Source of the DNA: Siniperca chuatsi
Lineage: Eukaryota; Chordata; Actinopteri; Centrarchiformes; Sinipercidae
Assembly (NCBI RefSeq): GCF_020085105.1
Contig: NC_058051.1
Location: 23,935,455-23,999,454, forward strand
DNA: 64,000 bases
Reading direction: 5' to 3'
In this document: piece after piece, positions 39,601 through 53,300 of the stretch
How positions within the stretch are numbered: position 1 is the stretch's first letter
How the letters are laid out: the number at the start of each line of letters is the position of its first letter
The notes under the pieces: model-generated
What the model saw: the letters and a program-made list of their open reading frames with translations, nothing else
Told to the model about the DNA's origin: nothing
Databases searched by the model: none
Translations under genes and position numbers: made by a program

Positions 39601-42600
39601 CGGCAAAACATCAAGTAAGCACGCAGTCAGCCATTAACTTACAAAAGTGCTTGTGCAGCAATGGTATAAATATTTCTCCACTGTTTTGTAAAGAAGGATG
39701 AATTTAACCTCCTCATGATGTCAGACGACTTGCTCTCCCAGTTTTGTGTCGAATCACTCTCTACATTTTTCCCCCCCAGCCTTTTAATTGAATCAGTGAG
39801 GTGTGGATGGATGGGACACAGGTCCAGTCTGTGGTTGCTGAGATGTATCATTCCTAATGCCTGCCTGTAATAGACCTTTACTGACTGCTTTTCACGGCCT
39901 CCACTGATTGATTGTATTGATTTATCCAGGTTGCCACTGATAAAATAGGGAGTGTTATTGACCCGTATCAAACCAGGCCAGAGCTACAGTGACCCTTATT
40001 CCTGGCCGTTTTTCTTATAGGTTCACGGATATTCAGTCAATGGATAATGTCACTGTTTTAAACGACAATTGACAAATTCACTGTGATTTGTTATCATTAT
40101 TATTATTAATATTTTATTATTATTAATATAATTTTGCCCAAAAACTCTTGTGTGTTTTAAATGTATTTCAATATACTGTCTAGCTAGGTTGATATTGCTT
40201 GCATGGGAAGTTTTCTAAGTTATCACAGGCTGGAAGAATGCTTCTTTTCCTCGATTTTCTCTACTTTTCTCTTTGCCTCCTGAAGGACTGAAGAAAGTTC
40301 GTAATCCGGATCGAATGTACAGATCAGCAGTGTGTTATGCTGGCCATGGTCCACCTAAGAGTATCAGTGATGACACAGAGACGAACAGTAAGAGTCAGTT
40401 ATTAATACTGCATTGCTGCTCCAAGAGGCCACTAGCTGGCAAATCTATTATTTATTCATTGATTCATTTATTTACTTCTTGATTTCATCCGTCCTCATGC
40501 CCCCTCCTTCTTTTATTCTCTTCCAACACAACACCTCCTCCGGCTGCTCTGTTGATTGAAGTGTCTGCTTTACGGGATCAACCTGTCAATAGCTGAAGTG
40601 TTGTCGTTAACTAAGAGTGATTGTTTCAGGTTGAGGCCAGGGGATCAGGACCTGAGCAGACCCTCAGAGAGAAAGCTTACATTTTGAACCATCAATTATG
40701 GCCTTGTACTTGCCTTTTCTCTGCTTTTCTTAAACCTGCATTTGATTGGGGGGTCAACCCAAGTTAACAATATGACTATGAAATCATTCAAAATCTAATT
40801 GTGTATGACAAAACTATTTGCAATATGCATTGCTGAAAAGAATTTGCATTCTATGATATTTTTTACTTCAAATGGATTCATCTTTGCCTTTGACTCCCTC
40901 TCATTACATTTGTGCTCTATGAGAACTGTAGACTAGGGGCAAAGAACAAAGACAACACAACATCATAGCTGAGGTTTTTATGTCTTGTAAAAACCAGCTT
41001 CTGTGGGAATTGCTTCAGTGCACTTACAAGTCTGTGTACAAGTGCTATTTTCTGTCACCACCCAACAAAAATAGTCAGAAATATAGGCCAAAGTCTTGAT
41101 TTTATTTGTGGGTGATTTTCCCTTCATTCCTTTTTAGAAAATGTGTCTGAATTGTAGCATCTGTCTTACACAGTGAAAAAACTGTCCTCTGTAAAGCAGA
41201 TTGTTTCTCAGCAGTAAGGAGCCCCTTCATTGTTAATAAATACACCAGTCTCTTCACTGCTGGAAGACTCTGTTGATCTAGACTAGAGACTGGGTAATTA
41301 AGTGTGTTCATGTATTGTCATTTCTAAATAGAGAGTCTGAAATCACCCCCAACCCCTTCTTAGACTCCTCACTTGAGATCTGTCACTGAGAGAGCTCCGC
41401 TGCACCAAATCTTTTTGATATTTTTTAAAAGAGAATGTTTTGAGAGATTTAATGGCAGGGGACTGCTTGTGCAGATCTATGAAACATGGATGCAGACTGT
41501 GAAAGGGACATTGTTGATAGACTTTTGCGTTACCCCCTCATGTGTGACAGCTGTGACTGACAATACGTTTTGCCAGTCTTGCTATTTTCCCTCATGTTAT
41601 TGCGTGGTATTACAGTATCCTGTACCCATGTCAGACACCCTGTTTAATGCGTTCAGCCTGGAGGCTTTTCTGCCTCACCAGGACACTGTAGCAGAATACA
41701 GCAGCTCAAACAGGCAGGTAAACCATTGATCTGAGTAATTGTCTTAGTAATGGTGGGAATAGTTATGACACAGAAAGAAGGGCTTTGTTTGTGTGCATGT
41801 GTAAGCAAAAGGGAAAAAGTGAAAGAGAACAAGAGCAAGAGAGAGGGAGTGAGAGAGAGGGACCTCACCTCTGCTCTCCTTGAGATGGGATTTTTATGGA
41901 TGGGTGAGCTTGGTGAGGGCTGAGAACACATAAAGAGTCATTTTCAGTTTGTTGCAGGCAGTTAACCGTGTGTGCATGTTTGTTGAACTTCCAGTAATAG
42001 GCCCAGGCTTTTTTTTTAGCTGTTTTGACAGTCTTCCCTTATTATGCTATATTACACTAAACTACTATAACCACATGGAGCCATAGTGTGTCCAGGGTAT
42101 AGCCATTGAGGGAATGTAAACAATGAATTCTGCCACCCTGTACATGTTGCATATTGAATTGTCATACCACAACTGCATAAGAAATTATGGCCAGCGATAT
42201 TTAGTGTAATTCACATCTGGCATTCAGACTTTTTCTATCTGTCCCACTGGGAGGGGAAAAAAACACCTTTTGCATCTTTTACAACAGCTGTTGTGTGTTG
42301 CAGGTCACCATTCATCCTAGATGCTACAGCTAGAAGCCATGTAATGTTCTCTTTGTTGTAGTTTTGTTGTAACATAGCAACGCCAAGTTCAGTAAGACTT
42401 TTTTTTTGCTTGTGGGCGGTTAGTAATTTCACTGTATGTAAGAGTGTTATCGAACAGGCTACAGGCCAAATGATAAAGACAATTAGTTTCCCAGTCCTAC
42501 ACTAACACATGGCTATTTTAAGTCTACATACTCCTCTCCATGTCCCCATCAAGAGCCATCGGGCTGTGGGGACACCGGCCCCTGGACTATGGGCCAATCA

Positions 42601-45600
42601 TTGTTATTGCTGCCAGGGAAATTTGACACTGCTTATATTGTCCTGTGTTGTAGTAAAGCAATATAAAATCAATGATATAGAAATTCAAGGCCTGTGCAAA
42701 TTAAATAGTATTTTGTGACGTTTCAAGCATCTTGAAATGAGTGATTTTGGACTATCATGTAATGATAGAGAAAGAGAAATATAACAAAGTGTAATATCTT
42801 TCACAGAGCAAAAGGAATTTTTCGTATGTTTAAAACTATATTAAGTTAATTACTTATTAGAGGTTAATCATTTTTGTTAAAAAAAATGTTAAATGAGCCT
42901 GGAACTGGAAGTCATGACGTTTGGCCGTCAAATGATTAGTGACTTTAGCAAGAATTTGGGGGCTTAGCTGCCGATATGGCTACAGGGGCAATATCTCATT
43001 ACTGTAAATACCATCGCAACAGCCTCCTTCAGGTTAAACCCCTCTTCACCTTTACTCCTTCTTCTTTCCCGCCTCACAACCAGACTGATCGCTTTTAATT
43101 GACAGCATGTCATCAGTTGACCACTGCACCTTGGCTGTCTGAGTTCATCTCTGCTTCACATTTGACCACATTCTTTGTTTTGTTGTTTTTGTTTTCTTTG
43201 TTTTTGTTCATCTGCCAACATCTTTTAACTGCTTTCACCATGTTAACCTGTAACTGCACCTTTGCCTTTGATCTGAGCTTTAAGTTCACTCCGTCATTTG
43301 ACTGGTTTGATTTCTTGCCCCCTGTAGATCTGGTCATTATACTTAGTGCATGTCACATCCCACACACTCCAGTTGTGGATTGTTTGAAATTTAGATACTT
43401 CTTATATTTCTTGTCATGTCCAACTATATTTTCACATCCCTTTTAAGAAAACTGCATGCTGTAGAAACTGTTTATTTCAAATCCCCTGCTAGTGATTCAA
43501 GTACAATGATTTAAATAATAAGTGATGTTATACTGTTTCTGTCCCGCTCACTGTGACTGCATAAGTGTATGAGTGTTATTCTGTCCATATATTGCAGGGA
43601 TTAAGTGATCAAAATATCTGTTGCTTCTTCAAAAGTAAGCTTTTGGAACAAACATCATTGTTAGTTGCAGGGGGTGTAACAGATGAGGGTGCATCACCAG
43701 GTGAAACAATTATTTTTTCTTTAAAAGGACTCTGTGTTGTCAAATAAACAGTTCCCTTCAGTTGAAATATGGTCATTACATTGGGAAATATGCAAAACAG
43801 GCAATTACTTCATGACGTTAAAGTGATGCACTTGTGACCATCATTAGGGTAGAATTTTGATGCAACACTGCATCACAATAAGCCCTCCTTTGCATATGTT
43901 GATAGGTTTGCTGTTTAGTTTTTGTTATCTATATACAGTATCATTCACTATGATAACTTGTTGCTTGGCTACAGGTTATGTGCAGCAGATGAAGGAGTAT
44001 GTTTTTGTTTCTGGTAGCTTGAAATTTCTCACCCCAGTTGATGAAATATGTCTGAGCTAAGCTCATTTGGCTAACAGGGCTAATTCTGGAGCTAAACACT
44101 TAGGGGCATTTTTGGTCCAGCCCAGTGGATGGCTGTCATCCAACCTAATGATAACGGACATTGCCATAGGCCTAATTCAGTTTCACAGCGTTTCTTTACT
44201 GGACAGAGATGGGAGCCAAATGTTTATCCACAGGACAGGTTTGCTCTTCTGTGATTCACCTCCCTCATGTTTCAGGTACAGCTACAAAAGAACAGATACT
44301 GTTACACTGTTCTTCACATCCTTAAGCCATATTAGCCATTGAACTGTAGTGGAAAATGTTTGCATTCAAACTGTTACTTTGGATATGCACCGCTAGCAGC
44401 GATTTGTTGAATGATCTATAGCCAAAACATTAGCTTGCAATTTCTCCACAATGTGGGCACAGATTAAAAAGAAAAACTGTCACTCCCAGAGCGCTCTGAG
44501 ACAGAGACGGAAGAGAGAGGGTTTTGCGTTCAGGGCTCGGATATTGATTAAAGATTTGTTTTTGTCAGCCTTTCCAGTCTCATGACCCTCGCTCTCGTCT
44601 CTAGGGTGGGGCTGGAGCAAGCTAGCATGACAGATACCCTTAAATTCGGCCCAAGTGTTTGCTTAGCAGCCAGGATCAGTGATAATCCAAACATCAGCAC
44701 ATAGAAATATATATCTGTATACCCATTCGACAGAGGGTGATGTGAATTATGAAGGGGCATGCGCAGGTTGCCTCTGTTCAGCACACAAATGGCCAGGGAT
44801 GGCAACATGAAAGCTGCAGACCTGTAGCCTGTGTGTTGAACAGAGCTCCTCTCCCTCCTTTTGTATGTGAGCTTGCTCATCAAGACCTAAAATGTAATTG
44901 GATCCAGCGTGCCAGCTCAGCTCAGCACATCTTCTCATGTAACAAGCTCTGGTATCAGCCTGTCTTGCACTTTAGTGTTTTACAACCAAATAGTAGTTTT
45001 CTGTGTATCCCTTTCTTGGCTAATGTACAAGCAGTCATTAAGCCTGGTCTTTATACTCAAAAATAAATATTAAACCTTACAGGGGAGTCCACAGGAAATG
45101 CAAAGAAGTGCAGTTCCTTTCAGGCTTTGATCAGCTTCTGGTTAAGAATAAAAAGCTACATTTACATTTTCAAAGCCAAATTTATGTGGGTAATTTGTTG
45201 TGTGTGCACTGATCAAATCAGACAATTAGATTAGGAAGAGCTTGTCTATATTCTGTAAACCTATTCCAAATCTGGCATCCAAGCTATTCCCTTGTGGCTT
45301 GTTTTCAGCTGATGCACAAAGTACAATATATGTGGATTTCCATGCCACAGTGGACAGATCTTTAATTAGTAAGCAATACTTTGTTGGAACGCCTACAGTT
45401 CCTCCTTCACATCTGTGGAAATGCCTGGTGGAAGAAACAGTAGACATACAGCAGCTGAAATATTATTAGTGTAGATAAATAGCAGCTGAAAGAATGAAAC
45501 TGTTTAAAGTTATGAGAGTGTAATGCTGTGGAAAAGAAACCTCAGCACTCAACAACAGTTATGTTGAGTTCACCTTTGTGTGCTTTGAGAGCCTCATAAG

Positions 45601-47091
45601 GAACGTTCTTGTGTAAAAACAAGGCTCCTCTCAAGTTGACAAGGACTCCCAGATTAGAGAAGGCCGATACTGAACATCTGAAAAATAAGAGCCACATCTA
45701 AAACGCATGGTTTATTTAACAGCAAAAAGCACAGTGCACTGTTTGAAACATGACAGTAGTTAGCCTGTTCTTCAAAGAAATACAGTCATCCATATCTGAG
45801 ATAGACAAAACCTTGAACACAGTGGCCCTTTGTATAATCTGATGTTAATGTACTAAAGGCCTCTACTGTATGGACCATGAGTATACGAGCTGACAGACTG
45901 GACAGCTTCCTGGTTTGCCATCTTTCCTTTTTTTCCTCTAGTTTAGCATTAAATTTAGCTGTGAAAATGAACATCCACACCAGCCTGTCTTAAAATATGT
46001 CCAGTTCACTGGTATAATGCAGACATCTTAATACATATTTTATTATTAGCTTAGATCAGTCACTATATACTGTGATTATATTAAATATTTGGTTGCAAAT
46101 CCTTTGCACTCAGTGACTGTCTGAAATCCATGATCCATAGACATCAACAGACACTTGGCATGTTCCCTGGTGATGCTCTGCCAGGCCTGTACTGCCGCCA
46201 TATTCATTTCTTGCTTGTTCTAGGGCCTTTTTGCCTTCAGTCTAGTCTTCAGCAAGTGAAACACGTGCTCAGTTGGATTGAGGTAAAGTGATTGACGCAG
46301 TTTGGCTATACCTGTCTGTATGTTAAGGATTCATTGTCCTGCAGCAAAGGGAGATTATGGAGACAAAATACTATGCATTCTACACTGTTCACCCAAAATA
46401 TGAACACCATCAACAACTGAAAGTCAGCACTTTACCATAGTTTTTGTTTAATATCAAATCCAATGTGCTGGAGAAAGTAGTCTGAGTATGTATATTCTAT
46501 ATATTTGAGATGAATCTTATCTGTAAATTAGATTTTTAAATAGCCAATGTATTACAGCAGGGGGTTTTCAAACTGAGGGAGTCACGTGAGACAAAGGCTG
46601 CGTGAGGTGAAAGGGACAGGTGCATGTTGGTGTTCTGAAAACAACGGGAACTTTTTTACTGTATTTTGGCACGTTGATTTGTCCCGATTATCAACACGGT
46701 CAGCAATTGGAGCTGCAGCAGTGGATGTGGCACACAACTCATGGAGGGTATTAAGGTATATTAAAACGTTTAACGCCTTCGATAGGCGCGATCAGCGTCA
46801 AAATGTCATAATTCAGTCAAATCTGAATACAGACATGATACACATACGTTTACATTTAGTGTGACTTACACTTTCCGACGCAATCGGCATCTATCGAATA
46901 AACGTCCATAAATTCGTTAGAAATCCTAGAAAAAAGACGCTCCCTATTAACTCCAGAACTTGCCTGAGAATCAGCACGTTTTCAAGTGTTTTTCAGTATT
47001 AAAGCAATACAGTGATATTTGTTGTACATCCATGGGAACATTGCAAACAGGAACTGCTAATATCTAATTCGCCATATTTTTTCGGAGGGGG

Positions 47092-47126
<35 letters not shown>

Positions 47127-50100
47127 AGACTTTTAAACTGTTACAGCAACACACATCACAGCTTTGAATACAAGGTGCTCATGACTTTAATTCCCATGCT
47201 AACATTAGCTTATCAGCTAATAAAACAGGTGAAGAAACACCTTTTGTACTATGCAAAATATAAGTAGTGAACCAATTAAAAAAATGTGTTTATTAAAAAC
47301 AAGTTTGTATATTTGTTTAGATGTTTACAGCACAACATTATCCAGAATGTGACCAATAGAAATTATGATATAACATAACATAACATTGTCTTTTCACACT
47401 GTATGTTTACATGCACATTAGTAATCTGATCATTCCTCAGTTTTGGTGGTAACCTGATTTCAGAAGCATCCATGTAAATTTAAGGGATTAAGAGAAACCC
47501 AGTTAACACCTTGTTAGTCCTACAGGGTTTACATAGGTTGCTCTGTTGCTTTGGGGGTTGTTAGCTGACAAATACAAGACTGGCATTTCAAAGTAAAATG
47601 GATGTTGCAGTTGTGTCACCTTTTCATGTGCACAGCATACTGAACTGAGATGCGTTTTGCATACTTCAGGGTCCAGAGAGAGTTGTAGAGCCAACAGTAC
47701 TTTGCACAAAAACATGTTGTGCAATGACCAGTGTAATTATAAGGCTGTGAAATTATTAAAACCAAGTGAGAGATTTTCTTGCATTTGTCAAGATCCGTTA
47801 TGTTGTGTATTCTCATCCCAAGTATTTTAGCCTGCTGGCAAATTGAGCAGACAAATCCTCCTACGGTAGTTTCCTATCTCAACTCTCTCAGTAAAAAAAC
47901 CCTCAACATACGTGAGACATATTCCAGTTCAGCTCAGTCTCGATGGTGTCAAAGGAGGGTGTGCCAGAGGGCAGCAACTGATTCCTGAATAATCTGTGCA
48001 GAGACAGATTTGCCATATGTATCGGCTGCTACTGCTGTCTATTGGTTGCAAAGAGCAAATCTTCAGAGCACATTTTGTAGGATGGGAGATGGCCAAGACT
48101 TTGTACTGACTCATGCTGTATCTGAGTGTGGATCCAGTGTAATTCTCTATTTGTGAGTGGGCTTCAATATTGAAGGCCCTTGCTTCTCTTAACGCTTTTA
48201 GGGAAAGATAACAAATATGTAGCACTGCATTAAGGCTAGACTACAACTTCTTTCTTATTTTAAGTTAATGCTGTATAAAAATATGTCTACACATAAAAAC
48301 AACTTTCTTTTTTCTTTGGTACCTCTCTGATCATTCAGTTGCAGCATGTCTTCCAGTTCTGACAGTGAAACCGCTCTGGTGGTACCTAGGAGCAGATGCT
48401 GTATGTGATTCTTAATTGGGCGAAGCGAATGATTACAGATACCTGTGCAGCTCATATAAAACAGAGTCTACATGCAGAATTATAGGTACAGATGGCAAAT
48501 ACTACATATCTACTCCTGCGTTCCTATGGGGCCGATGATGTTCCACCCTACGCATTACACTTAGAGGGTTCAAGCCAGCTCCATCTCTGTGGACCTACTG
48601 TGTTCATTCCCATTGAATTTTCCATATGGAGGTTTCTGGGCAGTAGCTACACACACTCTTGTTATATCCTCGTAATCAAGTGCACTACTGGCTTATTTGT
48701 ATTGGCTTTAAAGTGGTATTTTGCTTTGGTTGAACTTTTTCTCTTTTTTTCCCCTAGTCAACTACTGATATCAGCTACCCCAGGGATCAATAGTCAGCAC
48801 TCATAGTCAGGGTTTTCTCTGTCTCTCCCTTTACTTGCCCATTTTTTCCGTAGTATCCTAACCTGCAGTTATATATAAATGTGAAAGAATGTTGTTTTCT
48901 ATTTGTAATGCACTTTCAAGGTAAATTGCATTGCAAATAAATGCACTTTTTTGCTTTACCTTTAGTGAATTTATTTACATTCAGTCCACACATATTAAAA
49001 CTGAATAATAGATTCATTTGCACATACTGGAAGATTGCCTGGATTAAGTAACTCTACATCCAAGATTTGCAGGGTTACAGTTTGTAAATGCATTAGAAGT
49101 GTGGTATATACAAAAGATTAAATTCTGACAGTCTGTGTGAATAAGGGACAGGAATAACCTAAACTTTAGTGGCAACTACAGAGACATGAAAAGCTCATAT
49201 TGTTGGCTTACTGTGCTTTATATGATACGCAAAGTGAAATATTGCCTCAACAACAAATTATGTCTTACATATGTCTCTATCCATCCTTTGTAATGAACCA
49301 TGCACGTTTTTCACACAGGCTTTTTGGATGTTGATGCACCTGATATTAGTTTGTTTTTTATTAGTACTGCAGCATTGTCTCCAACTTTAAGAAGGTTCAT
49401 CTGTCATTTCACTATAATTGACAATCACTGCTTTTTCGCTCATTGTTAATAAGATCCTTGCTTAGAATATCCTCATTTTGTATGTAATTTACTGAAATTA
49501 TTGCCACAGAAGCCTGCATCTCATGTTCTGATAAAAAAAGCACTCCAAGACTATATGATTTTTCATATTATAAATTCAACGTGTTTTTGTCTCCCTAAAC
49601 AAATATATTGTATATATAATTTGTTCACACTTAAGCCATCTGCATATTTGAGCAGAAAAAAGCAATGGAATGAGATGAACATTTGAATGCATCCATGCAT
49701 GAGGGTATCTTTAAACCTTACTGTTTTATAATGCTTGTGAACTGGTTGTGAAATGTAAATTCTAGATTGAACAACATACATTATGATGTAAGCATTGGGC
49801 CTGGTAATTGTAATTATTTCCCTGAATAATATACCGCATTCTAGCTTGCAGCACACAGATTCCCATACTAAATTCCCATACACTATAAAATCACTCAAGG
49901 GTGTTTATTGTGTCTAAATAATGAATAGACACAGCCTTTACAAGTTGACAGTGAAAAATTTCCACTGAACTCCCCTGATAGAATGCATTTCACAGTAAAA
50001 TAATTCAGCTGAGCACAAAATAAAATGTATGCAATACTCTATTCTTAAATTAATTTCCTAATTCTGTTGGGGATAGTTATTTTACAGTCAGCATTTTGCT

Positions 50101-50301
50101 GCAGAGAGACTGATAGACTGATGAAGAGGGAGACGAGCAAGTCAATAAGGTATGAAGCCTGTGCTAAATATTCTGTTTTGTCTTGCTCTTGTTGTAGATG
50201 AACATGGACATTTGAAAATATACCTGCCCAAGAAGCTGCTTGAATGTCTACCAAAATGCACCTCTCTGCCAAAGGAGAGACACCGGTGGAACACTAATGA
50301 G
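36432..50301 (+). CDS. camta1: Calmodulin-binding transcription activator 1, 5' exons (partial)
   Basis: Coding exons 36432-36476 (MLRVKGKWLPKTSRK), 40294-40387 (KVRNPDRMYRSAVCYAG then DDTETN) and 50198-50301 (NEHGHLKIYLPKKLLECLPK then RHRWNTNE) have phases 0, 1 and 0 and total 81 codons. The first matches the known CAMTA1 N-terminus (GKWLPKTSRK). The third begins the CG-1 DNA-binding domain. The middle exon is not recognised by homology, but its 94 nt are needed to keep frame, since exon 1 joined directly to exon 3 would hit a stop. CAMTA1 is a nuclear transcription factor of brain and heart with CG-1, TIG, ankyrin and IQ domains; everything after the start of CG-1 lies beyond the right edge. 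Very long early introns fit the family. CAMTA2 is the alternative; the N-terminus and the DNAJC11 neighbour favour CAMTA1. Confidence 0.88.
36477..40293 (+). other. camta1 intron 1
   Basis: 3.8 kb without recognised genes. A run of AGCTAATATTAGC-like motifs occurs just after the CpG block (36650-36690). Open frames here are short and unremarkable. Confidence 0.6.
46076..46345 (-). pseudogene. Tc1-like transposase C-terminal relic
   Basis: The minus strand encodes MAAVQAWQSITREHAKCLLM followed by SMDHGFQTVTECKGFATKYL before a stop at 46076. This is a C-terminal stretch characteristic of a second, older Tc1/mariner-type lineage in fish, different from the element at 5840. Upstream sequence is broken by a stop and frame losses. 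No terminal repeats were recognised. Confidence 0.7.
47094..47125. repeat. (TG)n microsatellite
   Basis: About 16 TG units preceded by a run of G, in camta1 intron 2. Confidence 0.95.
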
Positions 50302-53300
50302 GTAAGGCCACTGCTCCTTATCATACCACCTTCTACTCAGTCCTTCTCTTTCCAAAGGTACCCGTCCATAAGACACGTTTTCTTTCAGGCCTTTTTCAGA
50401 CAGGTTTGTAAGCCATTTAAGCCCTTCAAAACAACATAACACCTTTCCATTAGGTTCCCCGATCCACCAAAATAGCACTATTCTTCTAAGTGCTTGCATA
50501 GGTTACATGTTTAAATATGTCAAATGAACCTGTTAACATGTGACATATTGAATGTATTTAGATATATTAAGTTTAGTTAATTCTCTGGTGTCCCCCCTTC
50601 AGATTACAGCAACTGGACAATTCAACATGATGGTTTTAACTGTACTATATTTCTCATTATATTTTACATGTATTATTTATTACATGTGCAACTTCAGAAA
50701 CATTTCTGAACACCTTTGCAATAATTTAAGTGAAATGATTTTAAAATTGATTGTCTTAATATCGACCCAAAGCTTCCTCTGATATTTTTTTGGCTGCATC
50801 ACAAAATCTTTCCCTAACATAAAGAATTCATTGCCACTGGGCTTTGCATGGATAGCCTGACCTTTAATCGTGATACAGTATGTTCTTTGGTCAAATATAA
50901 GAATAAACCACACAATTAACAAAACCTTCTCTCCCTCTATCTTCACATTTAACCTGAGTCAGTTGTCAATGTCAAATGTCTATCTCATCTTGTAGTTTAT
51001 GTTTACTACGGATTTGCCAGTGCTCATTCTGCAAGGAAACCCCGTTTGGCATAAATCAAAGGTTAATGTCAATTACATGTTGAGTCTTATTAAAAAAACT
51101 TCACTGCTGCTGTATTTAGCAGGTATTATGAGGGGCTGTTGATGTAAGCATAAACAGTGTTTAACATTGGTACTGTGAAAGCTCAAGGTGTCTCATATTT
51201 CATATTTGCATCACATTAGGGAAGATAACGCGCCACTTTACATTTTCTCTCTTGAAAATCAAATCCAAAAACGCTTTGCTTTTTTAAGATGTCACAGATG
51301 CCCTTTGATATGGTTTTATTTTTTGTTTTTCTAAAGGCCAGACATTTTGAAGTATTAACACTTAATCATTTAAGAAATTTTGTCTTGTTTGATGTTGGTC
51401 AAGTTACAAACATAAGTATGTCAAAATTTTGTTTTATATAGGAATGTGGAGTCTCCTGGAAAAGTGAACTGCAGAATTAGTTACTGCTGCTTAAATCTGA
51501 ATCTACCACAGGCATGTGGTAGACACACATCGTTTCATCTGGTATTTTTTGTAGTAGTTTCTAAATGAGAAAAAAATTGGAATAAATCCTAAAAGAAAAA
51601 ACAATAAAAAAAATTTGGATAGAATTTATTTACAGATGTCATTTTCAACAATCTTCATGATCCATATATACACGTTGTAATTAATCTTGTATTATTTTAC
51701 TGAGTGGACCAACACATACATAAGTTTTAAATATGTTATATTTCCCTGACAGGGACTTACTGCATGTTGCTTAATTTGCCTCAGAACTCATTTGCCAACC
51801 TGTACTTTTTCTCAAGGGACAGGTTGATGAATTTATCACTTTCATTTCTGCTTTTGATAGATAAAAAACTGGTTCTTCTTTTTTGAGAATAACTGGTAGT
51901 AATTAGACCTAAATACACACCATGACAAATCTTAAAACCAATATGCAAATATTAACCATCCATGTTTTTGATTAACACATTGTGACCATATAAATATAGT
52001 CATCTGCAGTGATGAAAGTTAATTGACTGAAAAACAACCAGACGATAAGGCACTAGTCAGGCTCGTTTCTAAGGAACAGGATATTCAAAAAGACAGTCTT
52101 TCATTGACATACAGATATAGCTGAATACTATTTACCCCAACTTTGTATGGTCAATATATTTTAGAAAATAGATGAAATGGAATTTATTTATCTGTGGTAA
52201 AGACGTGGATCTGTAGAACAAAATTACTTATTTGGTGATTAATACAGCAAGAAATACATATTGTTTCTTATACTGTACATCACTTGCAGTTTCCATCCAA
52301 GTCTCCATCTTTCATATCTTTTCTCACTAGCCCTGCTCTTGTTATGAAAATTTTTTCGAATGCTTGTGTGTTTCTAATTGGCTGATGTTGTAACTTGTTT
52401 GCCCTGTCTGACCTGCATTGTGCTGCTAGCAGTCTAAATTAATTAACATGGCTTTGAAATTGATCTCAAAATGTAAGTCTAAGCATTTGGTGGGGATAAA
52501 TGCTGTCGGCTACAGTTGTTAACATCTCTTGTCATTTATTGTCAAATTTAATCATAAGAGACATATTGGAGGAAAAATCACCATGTTTTTTTACTGGTCT
52601 GCAGATTCGTGGATGTTTGGTGGGCTGATAGGATATTGGAAAAAATTAGCAAAAAAGACTGGTGGTGTCGAGTGGTGTTGTGGTATGCATGCCAATGGTG
52701 TTTTCCCAGGATGAAGAGAGCAAGGTAACCTTTCCTAAAATCAAGAACGTTCTTTTTTCTGCAGACCATGCAAATCAGAGTGTTTGTGCCTCATTGGTGG
52801 CAGGCAGGAAGGGAGGGATCAGAGAGGCTCTTTTCGGTGCAAATGTGTCACTCTTAGTGAAAGTGACACCTCATCAATTCTGTGCATATTTCTGGCACTA
52901 GCTCAGCATGCTTAATGCACAAATTTCCCACTTATTACGTTTTAACGAATCTCAGTATTCTGGTAGGTTAGAGCTGCTAATGTTCATTTGATTTGATATA
53001 TTTTTCCCATACTGTTACTACTTTATGTTTGAAAACTATAGTTTTTGATATGGTCGGCTTTCAGGTAATATAACATGGACTCTCCAGCGGGACATATGAG
53101 AGGTCCAGGGGGTCTTGATAACAATGGTTCAGTTGGTGCATTTCATCTGCTTTTCCTTGTCTTACATTATAGTAAACCGTATATCTTTGGGTTCTAGACT
53201 GTTGGTCTGACAAAACAAGACATTTGATGACATCAGCTTGGGCTCTTCGAAGTTGTGGTTAGCATTTTTCAATGTTTTAAAAGATTGATCGCGGGGGGAA

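Larger units (their letters stand above)
40388..50197 (+). other. camta1 intron 2
   Basis: 9.8 kb intron. It holds a Tc1-type transposase relic (46076-46345) and a TG microsatellite (47094-47125). No other gene or RNA was recognised; the longest open frames (for example 41373-41729) lack family motifs. Confidence 0.6.

Noticed and set aside
41373-41729. 118-codon open frame in camta1 intron 2
   Set aside because: No motif or exon-like splice borders in a consistent phase.
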